DNA of 33,225 nucleotides from a virus: IMG/VR virus record IMGVR_UViG_3300009374_000020, positions 1 to 33,225 of that record; one strand, 5' to 3'. The number at the start of each line of letters is the position of its first letter. The stretch's first letter is position 1. This document shows, piece after piece, positions 1 through 6,698 of the stretch. The notes beneath the pieces are model-generated. The model made no database searches and had not been told where the DNA came from. It saw only the letters and a program-made list of their open reading frames with translations. The position numbers and the translations under genes are program-made.

Positions 1-353
1 AAAAAAAAAAAAAAAAAAAAAAAAAAGAAGAATAAAAATAAAAATATAACTTATGATAATAACTCTCTCTTGAGTGTTGATAGTTATGTTCATGAATGAA
101 TGCTTTGCTTTTGACTTTTTCAAATGGGTATGGGAGGGGTCTACAGATTACAAATGTTCCTACAATTAAATCAGTTAATCAATATTATGCTTTGAAGGGA
201 TATATTGCTTTGTTCGAATTCTAAACAAAGGTGTATTAATGACACCAAATTGAGGCTTGTTTCCTAACATAATATGCATTAAATTCAGACAGCAAATTTA
301 ATAATAATATATTCATCTTGTCATAAGAGGGATGAATAAAAAATGAGGGAAGA
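1..353. other. Gene-free left end with A-tract
   Basis: No convincing gene lies here. The window opens with 26 consecutive A residues followed by more A-rich sequence, which could be a true molecule end, a homopolymer or an assembly edge. A copy of the dispersed 23-bp palindrome lies at 208-230. It is followed by an AAAGGTG motif and a four-codon ORF (ATG at 239, stop at 251), too short to call as a gene. A weak promoter-like pair (TTGAGG at 250, TATGCA at 273, 17-base spacing) could drive the first gene, but the match is poor and unsupported. Confidence 0.5.
208..230. repeat. Dispersed 23-bp palindrome, copy 1
   Basis: Arms CTTTGTTC and AAACAAAG flank a seven-base centre GAATTCT. One arm base departs from the consensus GAACAAAG. 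The copy lies upstream of the first gene of the rightward arm and contains overlapping TTCGAA and GAATTC. Confidence 0.9.
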
Positions 354-374
354 ATGATAATGAAAGGAAGAATA

Positions 375-818
375 ATGAGAGAAAAAGATAACATATATCA
401 ATCTGGATTATTATCCCAAGAATCCTTAAATAAACTCCCAAGGACAGCTGTATTAAATTGTAGGTGTGATATTAAATCCCTTGCAACTATCCTATCCTTC
501 ATAATAGCAAAAGGGCATAGACCTCAATCAAAATCTGCAATCATTAGGACAGGGATAGATATGTTTGCAATCATCTTGAGGTTGAATGGGAAGGGAATGA
601 GTTTTGAGAAAACAGGGGAGGCATTAGTGTATCTTGAGAAACAAGGACTCTCTTTCCTTAAGGAGGGAGAGAAGAATAATTTAATTATGGAGATTCAAAA
701 GGAAAATATATCTACTGATTTTGATAACATTCCTATTCAACATGAAGGACAGGATATATCTGATGATGTTCAGAGAGCAATGTCTGAGTGGATGAATGAC
801 ATGGCTGATGAAAGATAA
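375..818 (+). CDS. Ribbon-helix-helix-like small phage protein
   Basis: A 147-residue protein of unknown function. Residues about 22-64 show a beta-strand (TAVLNCRCD), a helix ending in AKG, a short turn and a second amphipathic helix (SAIIRTGIDMFAIIL). This order resembles a ribbon-helix-helix DNA-binding fold, but the match is by eye only. The C-terminal half is charged and acidic. In-frame ATGs also occur at 354 and 360. I prefer 375 because AAAGGAAGAATA precedes it, the same ribosome-site layout used by several other genes here. It is the first gene of the rightward arm, downstream of palindrome copy 1. If it is RHH it could be an early regulator, which is inference. Confidence 0.7.
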   Translation: MREKDNIYQSGLLSQESLNKLPRTAVLNCRCDIKSLATILSFIIAKGHRPQSKSAIIRTGIDMFAIILRLNGKGMSFEKTGEALVYLEKQGLSFLKEGEKNNLIMEIQKENISTDFDNIPIQHEGQDISDDVQRAMSEWMNDMADER

Positions 819-896
819 TCAAGGGAATATATTAAAAAGATGTTGCATATGTCAAAATTTTGCTGTAAATTGTCAGTGTAATAATTAAAAAAAAAT

Positions 897-1433
897 ATGG
901 ACTTGACCATAGATAATAAACAAAAAAATCTAAAGATTGGATTTACAGGCTCAAGGAAGTTACCTTCTTTTGAGCAATATAATGCTATTAATACAATTCA
1001 ATCTAAATTGAGGAAAATGCTAATTATTGAAGATAGTAGTATTATTGAATTTCATCATGGAGATTGTATTGGAGCAGATAATCTTATTCAGAAAACCTTT
1101 TATAGTATGAAGAAATACTATGATGATAGAATACTATTAGTTATTCATCCTCCAACAAACTCATCCAAGAGAGCATTTTGTCCTGGAGATATTATTTATG
1201 AGAAATTTGATTACATTAAAAGAAATCATAATATTGTAGATAATACAAATATGTTAATTGCTTGTCCTGATGGATATGAAAGACAAAGGTCAGGAACTTG
1301 GGCAACTGTTAGATATGCAAGACAGAAAAAAAGATTTATAATAATTATCTACCCTGATGGTAAGATTGTTAAAGAGAATTCCAAGAATGGAATAAAATAC
1401 CTTCCTCTCACACTAATAGAGAGTGGGAGATGA
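897..1433 (+). CDS. SLOG/LOG-like nucleotide-binding Rossmann protein
   Basis: A 178-residue protein with the signature of the SLOG/DprA-like Rossmann superfamily: GFTGSR at residues 15-20, HHGDCIGAD at 53-61, HPP at 84-86 and GTWATVRYA at 133-141. Family members bind nucleotides or nucleotide-derived ligands. Related phage and bacterial proteins are mostly uncharacterised, and some SLOG proteins take part in antiviral signalling. The ligand and role here are unknown. The start at 897 follows an A-run with no visible Shine-Dalgarno, unlike most genes in this window, and there is no better in-frame start. It sits alone between two other small early genes. Confidence 0.75.
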   Translation: MDLTIDNKQKNLKIGFTGSRKLPSFEQYNAINTIQSKLRKMLIIEDSSIIEFHHGDCIGADNLIQKTFYSMKKYYDDRILLVIHPPTNSSKRAFCPGDIIYEKFDYIKRNHNIVDNTNMLIACPDGYERQRSGTWATVRYARQKKRFIIIIYPDGKIVKENSKNGIKYLPLTLIESGR

Positions 1434-1473
1434 AAGGAAGGAATTTGAATAATAAAACAGAAGGAGACATAAT

Positions 1474-1830
1474 ATGTCTATAGTTCATGCAACCTACAAT
1501 GAGAAAGACCCTGAGACAAAAGAAGTTATCTCAGCAACAGTTTATGATGTTGATTATAACTTCGGGGAAAATCTTGAAGAAGCCACACAACTCTTTGGAG
1601 AGAAAGTTGTTCTCTCAGCCTTTCAGGCAAGTGCAACAGTAACTCTCCAGTCAAGAATCCGAAGTCTTGCTAAGCAAGGAAAAGATGCTGATGAAATCAA
1701 AGAGATTTGTGCAAATTGGAAACCTGGTGTAACTGCTCCAAGAAAATCTCCTGTTGATAAGGTGATGGCGACTTATGAGAAAATGTCTGATGATGAGAAA
1801 GCTAAGTTCTTAGAAGCCCTCAAAGGTTAA
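1474..1830 (+). CDS. Conserved-looking small early phage protein, unknown function
   Basis: A 118-residue hydrophilic protein I do not recognise. A strong ribosome site (AAGGAGACATAAT) precedes the ATG. The N-terminal half looks beta-rich (SATVYDVDYNF). The rest is predominantly helical and charged, with KSPVDKVMATYEKMSDDEKAKF near the end split here as KSPVDKVMATY then EKMSDDEKAKF. Its codons include more C-ending triplets than its neighbours, which may reflect high expression. A long stem-loop follows 28 bases after the stop codon, suggesting this gene ends a transcript or has a stabilised 3' end. Confidence 0.7.
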   Translation: MSIVHATYNEKDPETKEVISATVYDVDYNFGENLEEATQLFGEKVVLSAFQASATVTLQSRIRSLAKQGKDADEIKEICANWKPGVTAPRKSPVDKVMATYEKMSDDEKAKFLEALKG

Positions 1831-1858
1831 TCATTCTCATATAAGATGAACATGAATA

Positions 1859-1942
1859 TCTCTCCTCTCACTCACCCAAGATTCCTCTCACAAAAAGACA
1901 CTGACCTATTTTTATATTCTGAGGAAGATGTGAGGGGAGAGA
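1859..1942 (+). other. Long imperfect stem-loop downstream of the 1474 gene
   Basis: TCTCTCCTCTCAC (1859-1871) pairs with GTGAGGGGAGAGA (1930-1942), giving 13 pairs with one G-U. Inside it TTCCTC (1882-1887) can pair with GAGGAA (1921-1926), and a run of A can pair with a run of T near the tip. A moderately T-rich tail (ATTCTTTT) follows. It could act as a terminator, an RNA-processing site ahead of the tRNA, or a 3'-end stabiliser. The pairing is visible in the sequence and the function is inferred. Confidence 0.6.
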
Positions 1943-1965
1943 ATTCTTTTGGTATGAATAAACAC

Positions 1966-1988
1966 CTTTGTTCAGATTATGAACAAAG
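1966..1988. repeat. Dispersed 23-bp palindrome, copy 2
   Basis: Perfect 8-base arms CTTTGTTC and GAACAAAG flank AGATTAT. The copy lies 14 bases upstream of the tRNA gene. Confidence 0.92.
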
Positions 1989-2002
1989 CATAATTAAGAA
2001 AT

Positions 2003-2074
2003 CGCAGGGTGGAGCAGAGGTAGCTCGCTTGACTCATAATCAAGAGGTCGGGGGTTCGATTCCCTCCCCTGCTA
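2003..2074 (+). tRNA. Initiator-like tRNA-Met (anticodon CAT)
   Basis: A full cloverleaf can be drawn by hand. The acceptor pairs GCAGGG with CCCTGC, the D stem is GAGC/GCTC, the anticodon stem is CTTGA/TCAAG around loop CTCATAA (anticodon CAT at 2035-2037), the variable loop is AGGTC and the T stem is GGGGG/CCCTC around TTCGATT. Two bacterial initiator hallmarks are present: an unpaired 1-72 position (C1 opposite U72) and an A11-U24 pair. The third hallmark, three consecutive G-C pairs at the base of the anticodon stem, is missing. Position 73 is A, followed by CAA rather than CCA, so the CCA tail would need to be added after processing. An intrinsic terminator follows 43 bases downstream. 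Palindrome copy 2 lies just upstream. A tRNA-Ile2 (lysidine-modified CAT) identity is less likely given the 1-72 mismatch. Confidence 0.9.
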
Positions 2075-2117
2075 CAAGAAGAAGATTGATTAAACAAACT
2101 GGACTGCTCTTCCAGAT

Positions 2118-2166
2118 AGAGGGAGTTGGGGTGTTATGAGCCTATTAAACAATTCCCTCTTTTTTA
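2118..2166 (+). terminator. Rho-independent terminator after the tRNA
   Basis: AGAGGGAGTTG (2118-2128) pairs with CAATTCCCTCT (2150-2160), 11 pairs with one G-U, followed directly by a T-run (2160-2165). It would end the tRNA transcript. From here to 2345 I see no gene, only smaller hairpins: AAAGAAAG at 2175 with CTTTCTTT at 2211, and an AAGG/CCTT hairpin followed by six T at about 2265-2275. A TATAAT at 2317 lacks a recognisable -35 partner. Confidence 0.85.
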
Positions 2167-2345
2167 TTCTAATCAAAGAAAGACTTCCTTTCATGAAGGT
2201 GATTGAAGGGCTTTCTTTCCATACATATATCCTTTATTAAAAGGTATTAGTGTGTGAAAGGGAGTCCTTCTTTTTTATGAAAGAATGACACAAAATTAAA
2301 CAACCTTAAAACTAAATATAATGGATAAAAGGAAAAGGACGAGGA

Positions 2346-2681
2346 ATGAAAAATAAAGTTTTTATAATTAATAAATCTGGGCATGATTTCTCAGATGCTA
2401 AGAGATTTGGAGATCTTATTTATTTATCAGAAGGAATGATTGATAGATATGCTATAACATCAATGTATAGGGAGTTTGTAGGAATTCTAAAAGAATCAAA
2501 TAAGGATGATTATATCCTCCTATCAGGATTGTCATCCATGTCTTCTATTGCTTGTTCAATCTTTGCATTTATACATGGAAGGTTAAATCTTTTGATATTT
2601 AGGAATGATAGATATATAACTAGAAAAATTGTGTTAAAAGAATTGATAGACCTTGAAGACCTTTTTGGTGAAAATGGATAA
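2346..2681 (+). CDS. Small phage protein, unknown function
   Basis: A 111-residue protein, alpha/beta in appearance. It opens with a strand (KVFIINKSG), has a central hydrophobic region (DYILLSGLSSMSSIACSIF) and a segment RLNLLIFRNDRYI. This gives a Rossmann-like alternation of strands and helices, but I cannot assign a family or activity. AAAAGGACGAGGA precedes the ATG. The gene follows the tRNA terminator, so it probably has its own promoter in the 2167-2345 gap. Palindrome copy 3 begins one base after its stop codon. Confidence 0.75.
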   Translation: MKNKVFIINKSGHDFSDAKRFGDLIYLSEGMIDRYAITSMYREFVGILKESNKDDYILLSGLSSMSSIACSIFAFIHGRLNLLIFRNDRYITRKIVLKELIDLEDLFGENG

Positions 2682-2704
2682 CTCTGTTCATATTCCGAAC
2701 AAAG
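2682..2704. repeat. Dispersed 23-bp palindrome, copy 3
   Basis: Arms CTCTGTTC and GAACAAAG flank ATATTCC, with one mismatch at the third arm position. The copy lies between two genes on the + strand. Confidence 0.88.
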
Positions 2705-2754
2705 GTGGTTTGTTAATAAAAACAGATAATAAAAAACAATAAGGAAGAATAATA

Positions 2755-3117
2755 ATGAAGAATGAACTTATATTAAATAAAGAAAGAATGGAAAGGATTA
2801 TTGATAACTTTATCAATGGACATATTCCTTTTACATTAAGTGTTGATAGAGAATGGAAGATAACTGCATCACATGGATTTATGGATGACTCAACCTTCAG
2901 GGAAGATATTAGATTTGTTCTCTGTCATTTTGATTTACTCATTAATTTTATTGATAGAATTATTATCGATAATGAGATGGCAAAAGCTGACCTTAGTGAT
3001 TTAGAGCATGAGCAATGTGAGAAGTTAGATAAAATTACTGACCTTGAAGATGTTTTGAGTGAGCAGAGAGTGAAGATTAATAAAATTAGATATCTTGTGA
3101 ATGAGAAAAGAAGATGA
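2755..3117 (+). CDS. Small protein with C-terminal coiled coil, unknown function
   Basis: A 120-residue protein with ribosome site AAGGAAGAATAATA before the ATG. The C-terminal third (about residues 75-118) is strongly charged with leucine/isoleucine spacing typical of a coiled coil (DLSDLEHEQCEKLDKI and onward). The N-terminal part is mixed alpha/beta. No catalytic motif is visible. The stop codon overlaps the next start as ATGA, so translation is probably coupled. Confidence 0.7.
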   Translation: MKNELILNKERMERIIDNFINGHIPFTLSVDREWKITASHGFMDDSTFREDIRFVLCHFDLLINFIDRIIIDNEMAKADLSDLEHEQCEKLDKITDLEDVLSEQRVKINKIRYLVNEKRR

Positions 3118-3275
3118 TTACAGGAACTTTCCTCATAAGTTACATGGCTCTCAGGATAATGGGAGGACATAAAAGTATTGAAGAATATCTTCCTCTATTT
3201 TTAGGAGGAAGTATATTATTTGATGTCTTATTATATATGGGTATTGCTGTTGAATACTTTGATAAGATGAATTAA
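3114..3275 (+). CDS. 53-residue membrane protein
   Basis: Small ORF starting within the ATGA overlap with the previous gene. It encodes a hydrophobic peptide with two candidate membrane segments, TFLISYMALRIMGG and LPLFLGGSILFDVLLYMGIA, and a short charged end. Translational coupling and gene-dense context support it as real. Function is unknown. Early phage membrane proteins of this size sometimes affect host membranes or superinfection, but nothing here shows that. Confidence 0.65.
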   Translation: MITGTFLISYMALRIMGGHKSIEEYLPLFLGGSILFDVLLYMGIAVEYFDKMN

Positions 3276-3302
3276 CAAAAAAAAAAGCAAGGAGAAATAA
3301 TA

Positions 3303-3542
3303 ATGCAACTTGAAATACAAATCATAGAAAAAGAGAAAGGTCAGAGGGCTAAAAAGATTCTAACATTTACAGTCCCATCAAAGTTGATCTTTTTAGGTAA
3401 AGTCAATGTTATCACAGGAATATATTCTGCTATCATGAGTTCTGTTAAGAGGATGGATAAGACAGTTGATGAGCAAGTAACAAAACATCTTGTAGAAGAA
3501 GAAATGAAAGGAGTAAGTGATGAAGCATACAATAACCTGTAA
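3303..3542 (+). CDS. Small early protein, unknown function
   Basis: A 79-residue protein with strong ribosome site AAGGAGAAATAATA. The N-terminal half is rich in alternating basic/acidic residues with beta-strands (QLEIQIIE, KKILTFTVPSKLIF). The C-terminal half is helical and acidic. No recognisable domain. The last 23 bases overlap the start of the zinc-finger gene that follows, whose ribosome site lies inside this gene. Confidence 0.65.
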   Translation: MQLEIQIIEKEKGQRAKKILTFTVPSKLIFLGKVNVITGIYSAIMSSVKRMDKTVDEQVTKHLVEEEMKGVSDEAYNNL

Positions 3543-3729
3543 TGAGTGTGAAGGAGAAGGTGTTGTTTCCATGAGTTGTTGTGGGGATAATATGCTTTAT
3601 GCAGATATAGATATCTGCCCAACCTGTGGAGAGCATTGTGGAATGGAGGAAGAAGAATGTGAGGAATGTGAAGGAGAGGGTGTTATTCCTATATCTATTC
3701 ATAAGAAAGATGAAGGAGGGGAAGGATGA
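3520..3729 (+). CDS. DnaJ-type zinc-finger (CxxCxGxG) small protein
   Basis: A 69-residue protein with two CxxCxGxG-type elements, CNECEGEG near the N-terminus and CEECEGEG near the C-terminus, separated by SCCGD and CPTCGEHCG. This is the arrangement of the DnaJ cysteine-rich zinc-binding domain, here standing alone without a J domain. It probably binds one or two zinc ions. Its partner is unknown. The ATG at 3520 follows AAAGGAGTAAGTG and is preferred to the in-frame GTG at 3517. The stop overlaps the next start (ATGA). Confidence 0.75.
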   Translation: MKHTITCNECEGEGVVSMSCCGDNMLYADIDICPTCGEHCGMEEEECEECEGEGVIPISIHKKDEGGEG

Positions 3730-3863
3730 TAACTATATTTAATTGGGTTGCTAATTTGTTCATGCTAGGTCTTAGTACTCTTTTTATAGGGTTAGGATTA
3801 TTCCTCCTAATTGTAATAATCATGACTATTATTGATGAGATTAGAAGGAGGAAAGAAAGATGA
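3726..3863 (+). CDS. 45-residue single-span membrane protein
   Basis: Small ORF in an ATGA overlap with the zinc-finger gene. It encodes a short N-terminus, one long hydrophobic helix (NLFMLGLSTLFIGLGLFLL continuing to about residue 36) and a basic tail RRRKER. The positive-inside rule suggests the C-terminus faces the cytoplasm. The stop again overlaps the next start (ATGA), and an AGGAGG-like site for the downstream gene lies in its last codons. Function unknown. Confidence 0.65.
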   Translation: MITIFNWVANLFMLGLSTLFIGLGLFLLIVIIMTIIDEIRRRKER

Positions 3864-4099
3864 GTATGGTTCCTGGAGATAAATTAAAATCATCTTGTCC
3901 TTGGTGTGATGGAGATATGGTTTGGGAAGCTATCATACATTGGGATGAGAGAGGAGCAGATAATCCTGATATTGTTGCTGTCTGTGATAATTGTGAGATA
4001 GCATATGAGCCTGCTGAACTCTCAAGAGTTCTAATGAGGGAAGGAAAATTAATTGAAGAAAAGGAGGTATATTTTGAAAAACCGACTACAAATGCATAA
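3860..4099 (+). CDS. Zinc-ribbon small protein
   Basis: A 79-residue protein with one CPWC knuckle at residues 13-16 and one CDNC knuckle at about 42-45, about 25 residues apart. This is a classic four-cysteine zinc ribbon. It is the third of three ATGA-coupled small genes after 3520. It overlaps the exonuclease gene by 26 bases, and the exonuclease ribosome site (AAGGAGG at 4061) is inside this gene. Possible roles include protein or nucleic-acid binding. No specific function can be claimed. Confidence 0.7.
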   Translation: MSMVPGDKLKSSCPWCDGDMVWEAIIHWDERGADNPDIVAVCDNCEIAYEPAELSRVLMREGKLIEEKEVYFEKPTTNA

Positions 4100-5063
4100 G
4101 ACTTGGGAGATATTTGATTCTTCCAAAATACAATGCTTTATAAGCTGTCCTAGACATTATTTTTATAGATATATTCTGGGATGGACTGCTGAGCAGACAT
4201 CAATTCACCTTGTCTTTGGAGAGGGTTGGCATAGGGCTATGGAAACCTTATTGAAGGAAGGGTATACTATTCAATCTGTGGAAAAAGGATATAATAGATT
4301 TTTGTCTTATTATAGACAATTCTTCACAGAAATTGAAGATGCTAATAATTACCCAAAGAGTCCTAATTCTATAAAACCTTCCCTATTAGAATACATAGGT
4401 AAGTGGGGAAGACAAGATGAAGGACAGGATGTTAAGTATACTGAGATTGCAGGGACAGTTCCTGTTAATGAGAAAAGAGTGATACATTTTAGGATGGATT
4501 CTGTTATTGATACTCCAAAAGGTATCATCAGTTTGGAACATAAGACAGGGAGTAGACTAACTGCAGGATGGTACGACCAATGGATGGTTAAGGTGCAAAC
4601 AGGAACATACCTTCATGTTCTTAGTAGTTTATATAATCCTGAATCTGTTTATGGAGTTATTATAAATGGAACTATCTTTAGGAAGGGAAAGAATGATTAT
4701 GTAAGACATCCTATTAGATTACATATAGATATGATGAATGTATGGCTTTGGGAGATTAATCACTATATTGATATGGTAGAATGGAATATGTATGAACTTT
4801 CACAGACAAGTGAGAGTGATAAAGTGATGTGTGCCTTTCCAAGAAATGGAGAGTATTGTACTAAGTGGGGGAGGACTTGTGAGTTTCATGATTTCTGTAC
4901 AGTTTGGGCAAACCCCTTACAAAGGTGTCATGAGATACCTATTGGATTGAGACAAGAATGGTGGAATCCTGCTGATAAAGAGGAGGAACTTCCTGAGGAA
5001 AGTGTGATTCATGTTGCTGACTTTCTTCAAGAGAGTCAAGTTGATAAACAACTAACAGAATAA
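4074..5063 (+). CDS. RecB/Cas4-like PD-(D/E)XK exonuclease, probable Fe-S type
   Basis: A 329-residue PD-(D/E)XK superfamily nuclease. From the TTG start, visible elements are a cysteine in the ISCPRHY motif (about residue 25), a histidine motif FGEGWHRAM (48-56), FRMDSVID with Asp at about 142, LEHKTG with the Glu-x-Lys of the active site at about 155-157, and a C-terminal cysteine group (about 262, 269, 275). One N-terminal plus three C-terminal cysteines is the pattern of Cas4/AddB-type 4Fe-4S nucleases. The start is chosen at TTG 4074 because AAGGAGG at 4061-4067 lies six bases upstream. The ATG at 4092 has no comparable site. The next genes encode a Sak4-like ATPase and a DUF669-like protein, so this is probably the exonuclease of a recombination/replication module. 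Confidence 0.87.
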   Translation: MKNRLQMHKTWEIFDSSKIQCFISCPRHYFYRYILGWTAEQTSIHLVFGEGWHRAMETLLKEGYTIQSVEKGYNRFLSYYRQFFTEIEDANNYPKSPNSIKPSLLEYIGKWGRQDEGQDVKYTEIAGTVPVNEKRVIHFRMDSVIDTPKGIISLEHKTGSRLTAGWYDQWMVKVQTGTYLHVLSSLYNPESVYGVIINGTIFRKGKNDYVRHPIRLHIDMMNVWLWEINHYIDMVEWNMYELSQTSESDKVMCAFPRNGEYCTKWGRTCEFHDFCTVWANPLQRCHEIPIGLRQEWWNPADKEEELPEESVIHVADFLQESQVDKQLTE

Positions 5064-5081
5064 AATAAGGAAAATAATAAA

Positions 5082-5909
5082 ATGGAACAACAAAGATTAG
5101 ACGTTAAAAGAAAGATTGATGATATTAGAAAGATGTATGCTGATAAGACGGGAGAAGGAATGTATTTCTCCGCTTTAATCATGGGTCTTTTTGGGAGTGG
5201 GAAAACAAGAATGATTGGAACAGGGAGAAAGCCTATATTAATTGATTCCTTTGACCCTAGAGGAACTATCACTCTTCATTCTGTTTTTCCTGATGAGGTT
5301 AGGAGAGGAGAGATAATCATAAGGTCCTTTTGGGATGAAAGACATAAGAGGCCTACTGAGTATGTAAAGTGGGAGAAGCAGTGGGAATCTGATATTAAGA
5401 GTGGATTCATAAGTGAGTTTGGAACATATGCTATTGATTCATTAACAACCTTCCTTGATGCTCTTGCTAATAGAGTTGGACAGAGGGAAGGAAGACCTGA
5501 AGGTAAATTGGCTATTCAAGATTATGTTCCTATCTATAACACTCTAAAGGATATTATAAAAATATCAAGTGCTCAAGATTGTGATTTCTTCCTAACCGCT
5601 CATCTTGTTACAGAACAGGATGAGGTAACAGGAAGGGTAAAGGCAGAGATTGATACCTATAAGAGATTGAAGAGTCAGATACCTATCTTGTTTACAGAAA
5701 AGTATGTTATGACAACTAAGGATTCTTCAAAGGGGACAATATATAAACTATTAACACAACCCTTTAGGGAATTTTCTGCCTCAACTCAGTTAGGTGCAGG
5801 AGATAAATTTAGTCGGGAGGAAGACCCTGATATTAAAAAACTTCTGAAGAAAGCAGGAATGTCCTGTAATGATAAGAAGGTAGATTGGTTGTCCGAAAAG
5901 GATGATTGA
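5082..5909 (+). CDS. Sak4-like RecA-fold ATPase (phage single-strand annealing type)
   Basis: A 275-residue AAA_24/Sak4-type P-loop ATPase. Walker A is GLFGSGKT at residues 35-42. The likely Walker B is YAIDSLT at about 116-122. The HLVT segment near 175 fits the sensor region of RecA-like proteins. Such proteins promote annealing or strand exchange during phage replication and usually sit beside an exonuclease and an SSB, exactly as here. The C-terminal 50 residues are charged and probably flexible. The start follows AAGGAAAATAATAAA. Palindrome copy 4 follows 11 bases after the stop codon. Confidence 0.85.
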   Translation: MEQQRLDVKRKIDDIRKMYADKTGEGMYFSALIMGLFGSGKTRMIGTGRKPILIDSFDPRGTITLHSVFPDEVRRGEIIIRSFWDERHKRPTEYVKWEKQWESDIKSGFISEFGTYAIDSLTTFLDALANRVGQREGRPEGKLAIQDYVPIYNTLKDIIKISSAQDCDFFLTAHLVTEQDEVTGRVKAEIDTYKRLKSQIPILFTEKYVMTTKDSSKGTIYKLLTQPFREFSASTQLGAGDKFSREEDPDIKKLLKKAGMSCNDKKVDWLSEKDD

Positions 5910-5920
5910 TAAATAACAAA

Positions 5921-5943
5921 CTTTGTTCAGAATCCGAACAAAG
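5921..5943. repeat. Dispersed 23-bp palindrome, copy 4
   Basis: Perfect arms CTTTGTTC and GAACAAAG flank AGAATCC. The copy lies between the Sak4-like and DUF669-like genes. A small hairpin (CCTCT at 5959 with AGAGG at 5972) follows, just before the ribosome site of the next gene. Confidence 0.92.
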
Positions 5944-5992
5944 CAACATAAACAAACACCTCTCTTTAATAAGAGGGGAAGGAGAATAACAC

Positions 5993-6385
5993 ATGGGTAT
6001 TTTAGACCTAAATCTAAATGAAGTACCGGACCTAAAAACTGTCTCACCAGGTGAGTATCAATTAAGAGTAACATCCGCTGAAGTTAAAGAATCAAAGAGT
6101 GGTAATCCTATGGTTCTTGTTGCTATGGCAATTGAAGATGAAGCAGATAGTCAAGTTGTTTTTGACCATCTTGTTCTTCCAACAGATGATTGCTCTGCAA
6201 GCCAGAAGAATAGTCGATTAAGAAAAATCAAGGCTTTTTGTGAAAGTTTCGATATTGATTATTCAGCAGGTGGAATTAATCCCGATGAGTGGAAAGGTCT
6301 AACAGGTTTTGCTATCCTGTCTGAGGAAAGTGATGCTGAGTATGGTGATAGTAATAGAATAAAACGTTATCAAGCTGGAGCATAA
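5993..6385 (+). CDS. DUF669-like protein, candidate ssDNA-binding protein
   Basis: A 130-residue protein resembling the phage DUF669 family. It has an N-terminal GEYQLRVTSAEVKESKSGNP segment followed by MVLVAMAIED, a middle region with polar loop and RLRKIKAFCESF, and an acidic C-terminal tail. DUF669 proteins are commonly found with Sak4/Erf-type recombinases and are thought to act as phage SSBs, which matches its place after the exonuclease and ATPase. The gene has a strong ribosome site (GGGGAAGGAGAATAACAC) just after a small hairpin. An intrinsic terminator follows 31 bases downstream, closing this transcript. Confidence 0.75.
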   Translation: MGILDLNLNEVPDLKTVSPGEYQLRVTSAEVKESKSGNPMVLVAMAIEDEADSQVVFDHLVLPTDDCSASQKNSRLRKIKAFCESFDIDYSAGGINPDEWKGLTGFAILSEESDAEYGDSNRIKRYQAGA

Positions 6386-6416
6386 TACAGCATAACAGTG
6401 TAACAGAGACGAATAG

Positions 6417-6462
6417 GACTCTCCCTTTGTCCTTGTACAGGGAGGGGGAGAGTCTTCTCTTT
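6417..6462 (+). terminator. Rho-independent terminator closing the recombination module
   Basis: GACTCTCCC (6417-6425) pairs perfectly with GGGAGAGTC (6446-6454), followed by TTCTCTTT. It ends the transcript of the DUF669-like gene and separates it from the small genes at 6480 onward. Confidence 0.82.
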
Positions 6463-6479
6463 ATGAAAGATAAGAAGGT

Positions 6480-6698
6480 ATGCAAACTATTTTTAATAAA
6501 AAAGATAAGGTGGTTAGAATGAGTCCAGATGAATTAAAGGATATTATCATAGATGTTATAGGAAAATATCCTAATATGAATGTTAGTTCAATGAGTGCTA
6601 GGAAGATGGTAGCAAGAGAAATTATAATGGAGATTGCTCCTTTAGGTTTCTTTAATAAGTTTGAAGAAGATAATGAAAGGAAGAAAAAAGATGAGTGA
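6480..6698 (+). CDS. Small protein, unknown function
   Basis: A 72-residue lysine-rich protein of unknown function. An alternative start at ATG 6519 (residue 14, MSPDELKDII) follows AAGGTGG at better spacing than the AAGAAGGT directly abutting 6480, so the true product may be 59 residues. The remaining sequence is a helical region ending in a charged tail. It overlaps the following RHH gene by eight bases. Confidence 0.6.
   Translation: MQTIFNKKDKVVRMSPDELKDIIIDVIGKYPNMNVSSMSARKMVAREIIMEIAPLGFFNKFEEDNERKKKDE

Noticed and set aside
2003-2074. tRNA-Ile2 read by lysidine-modified CAT
   Set aside because: The C1-U72 mismatch and A11-U24 pair, and the close match to the tRNA-fMet framework, favour an initiator-type tRNA.
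1846-2139. 97-residue reading frame on the + strand
   Set aside because: It runs through a stem-loop, palindrome copy 2, the whole tRNA and the start of the terminator, has no ribosome site and reads as low-similarity sequence.
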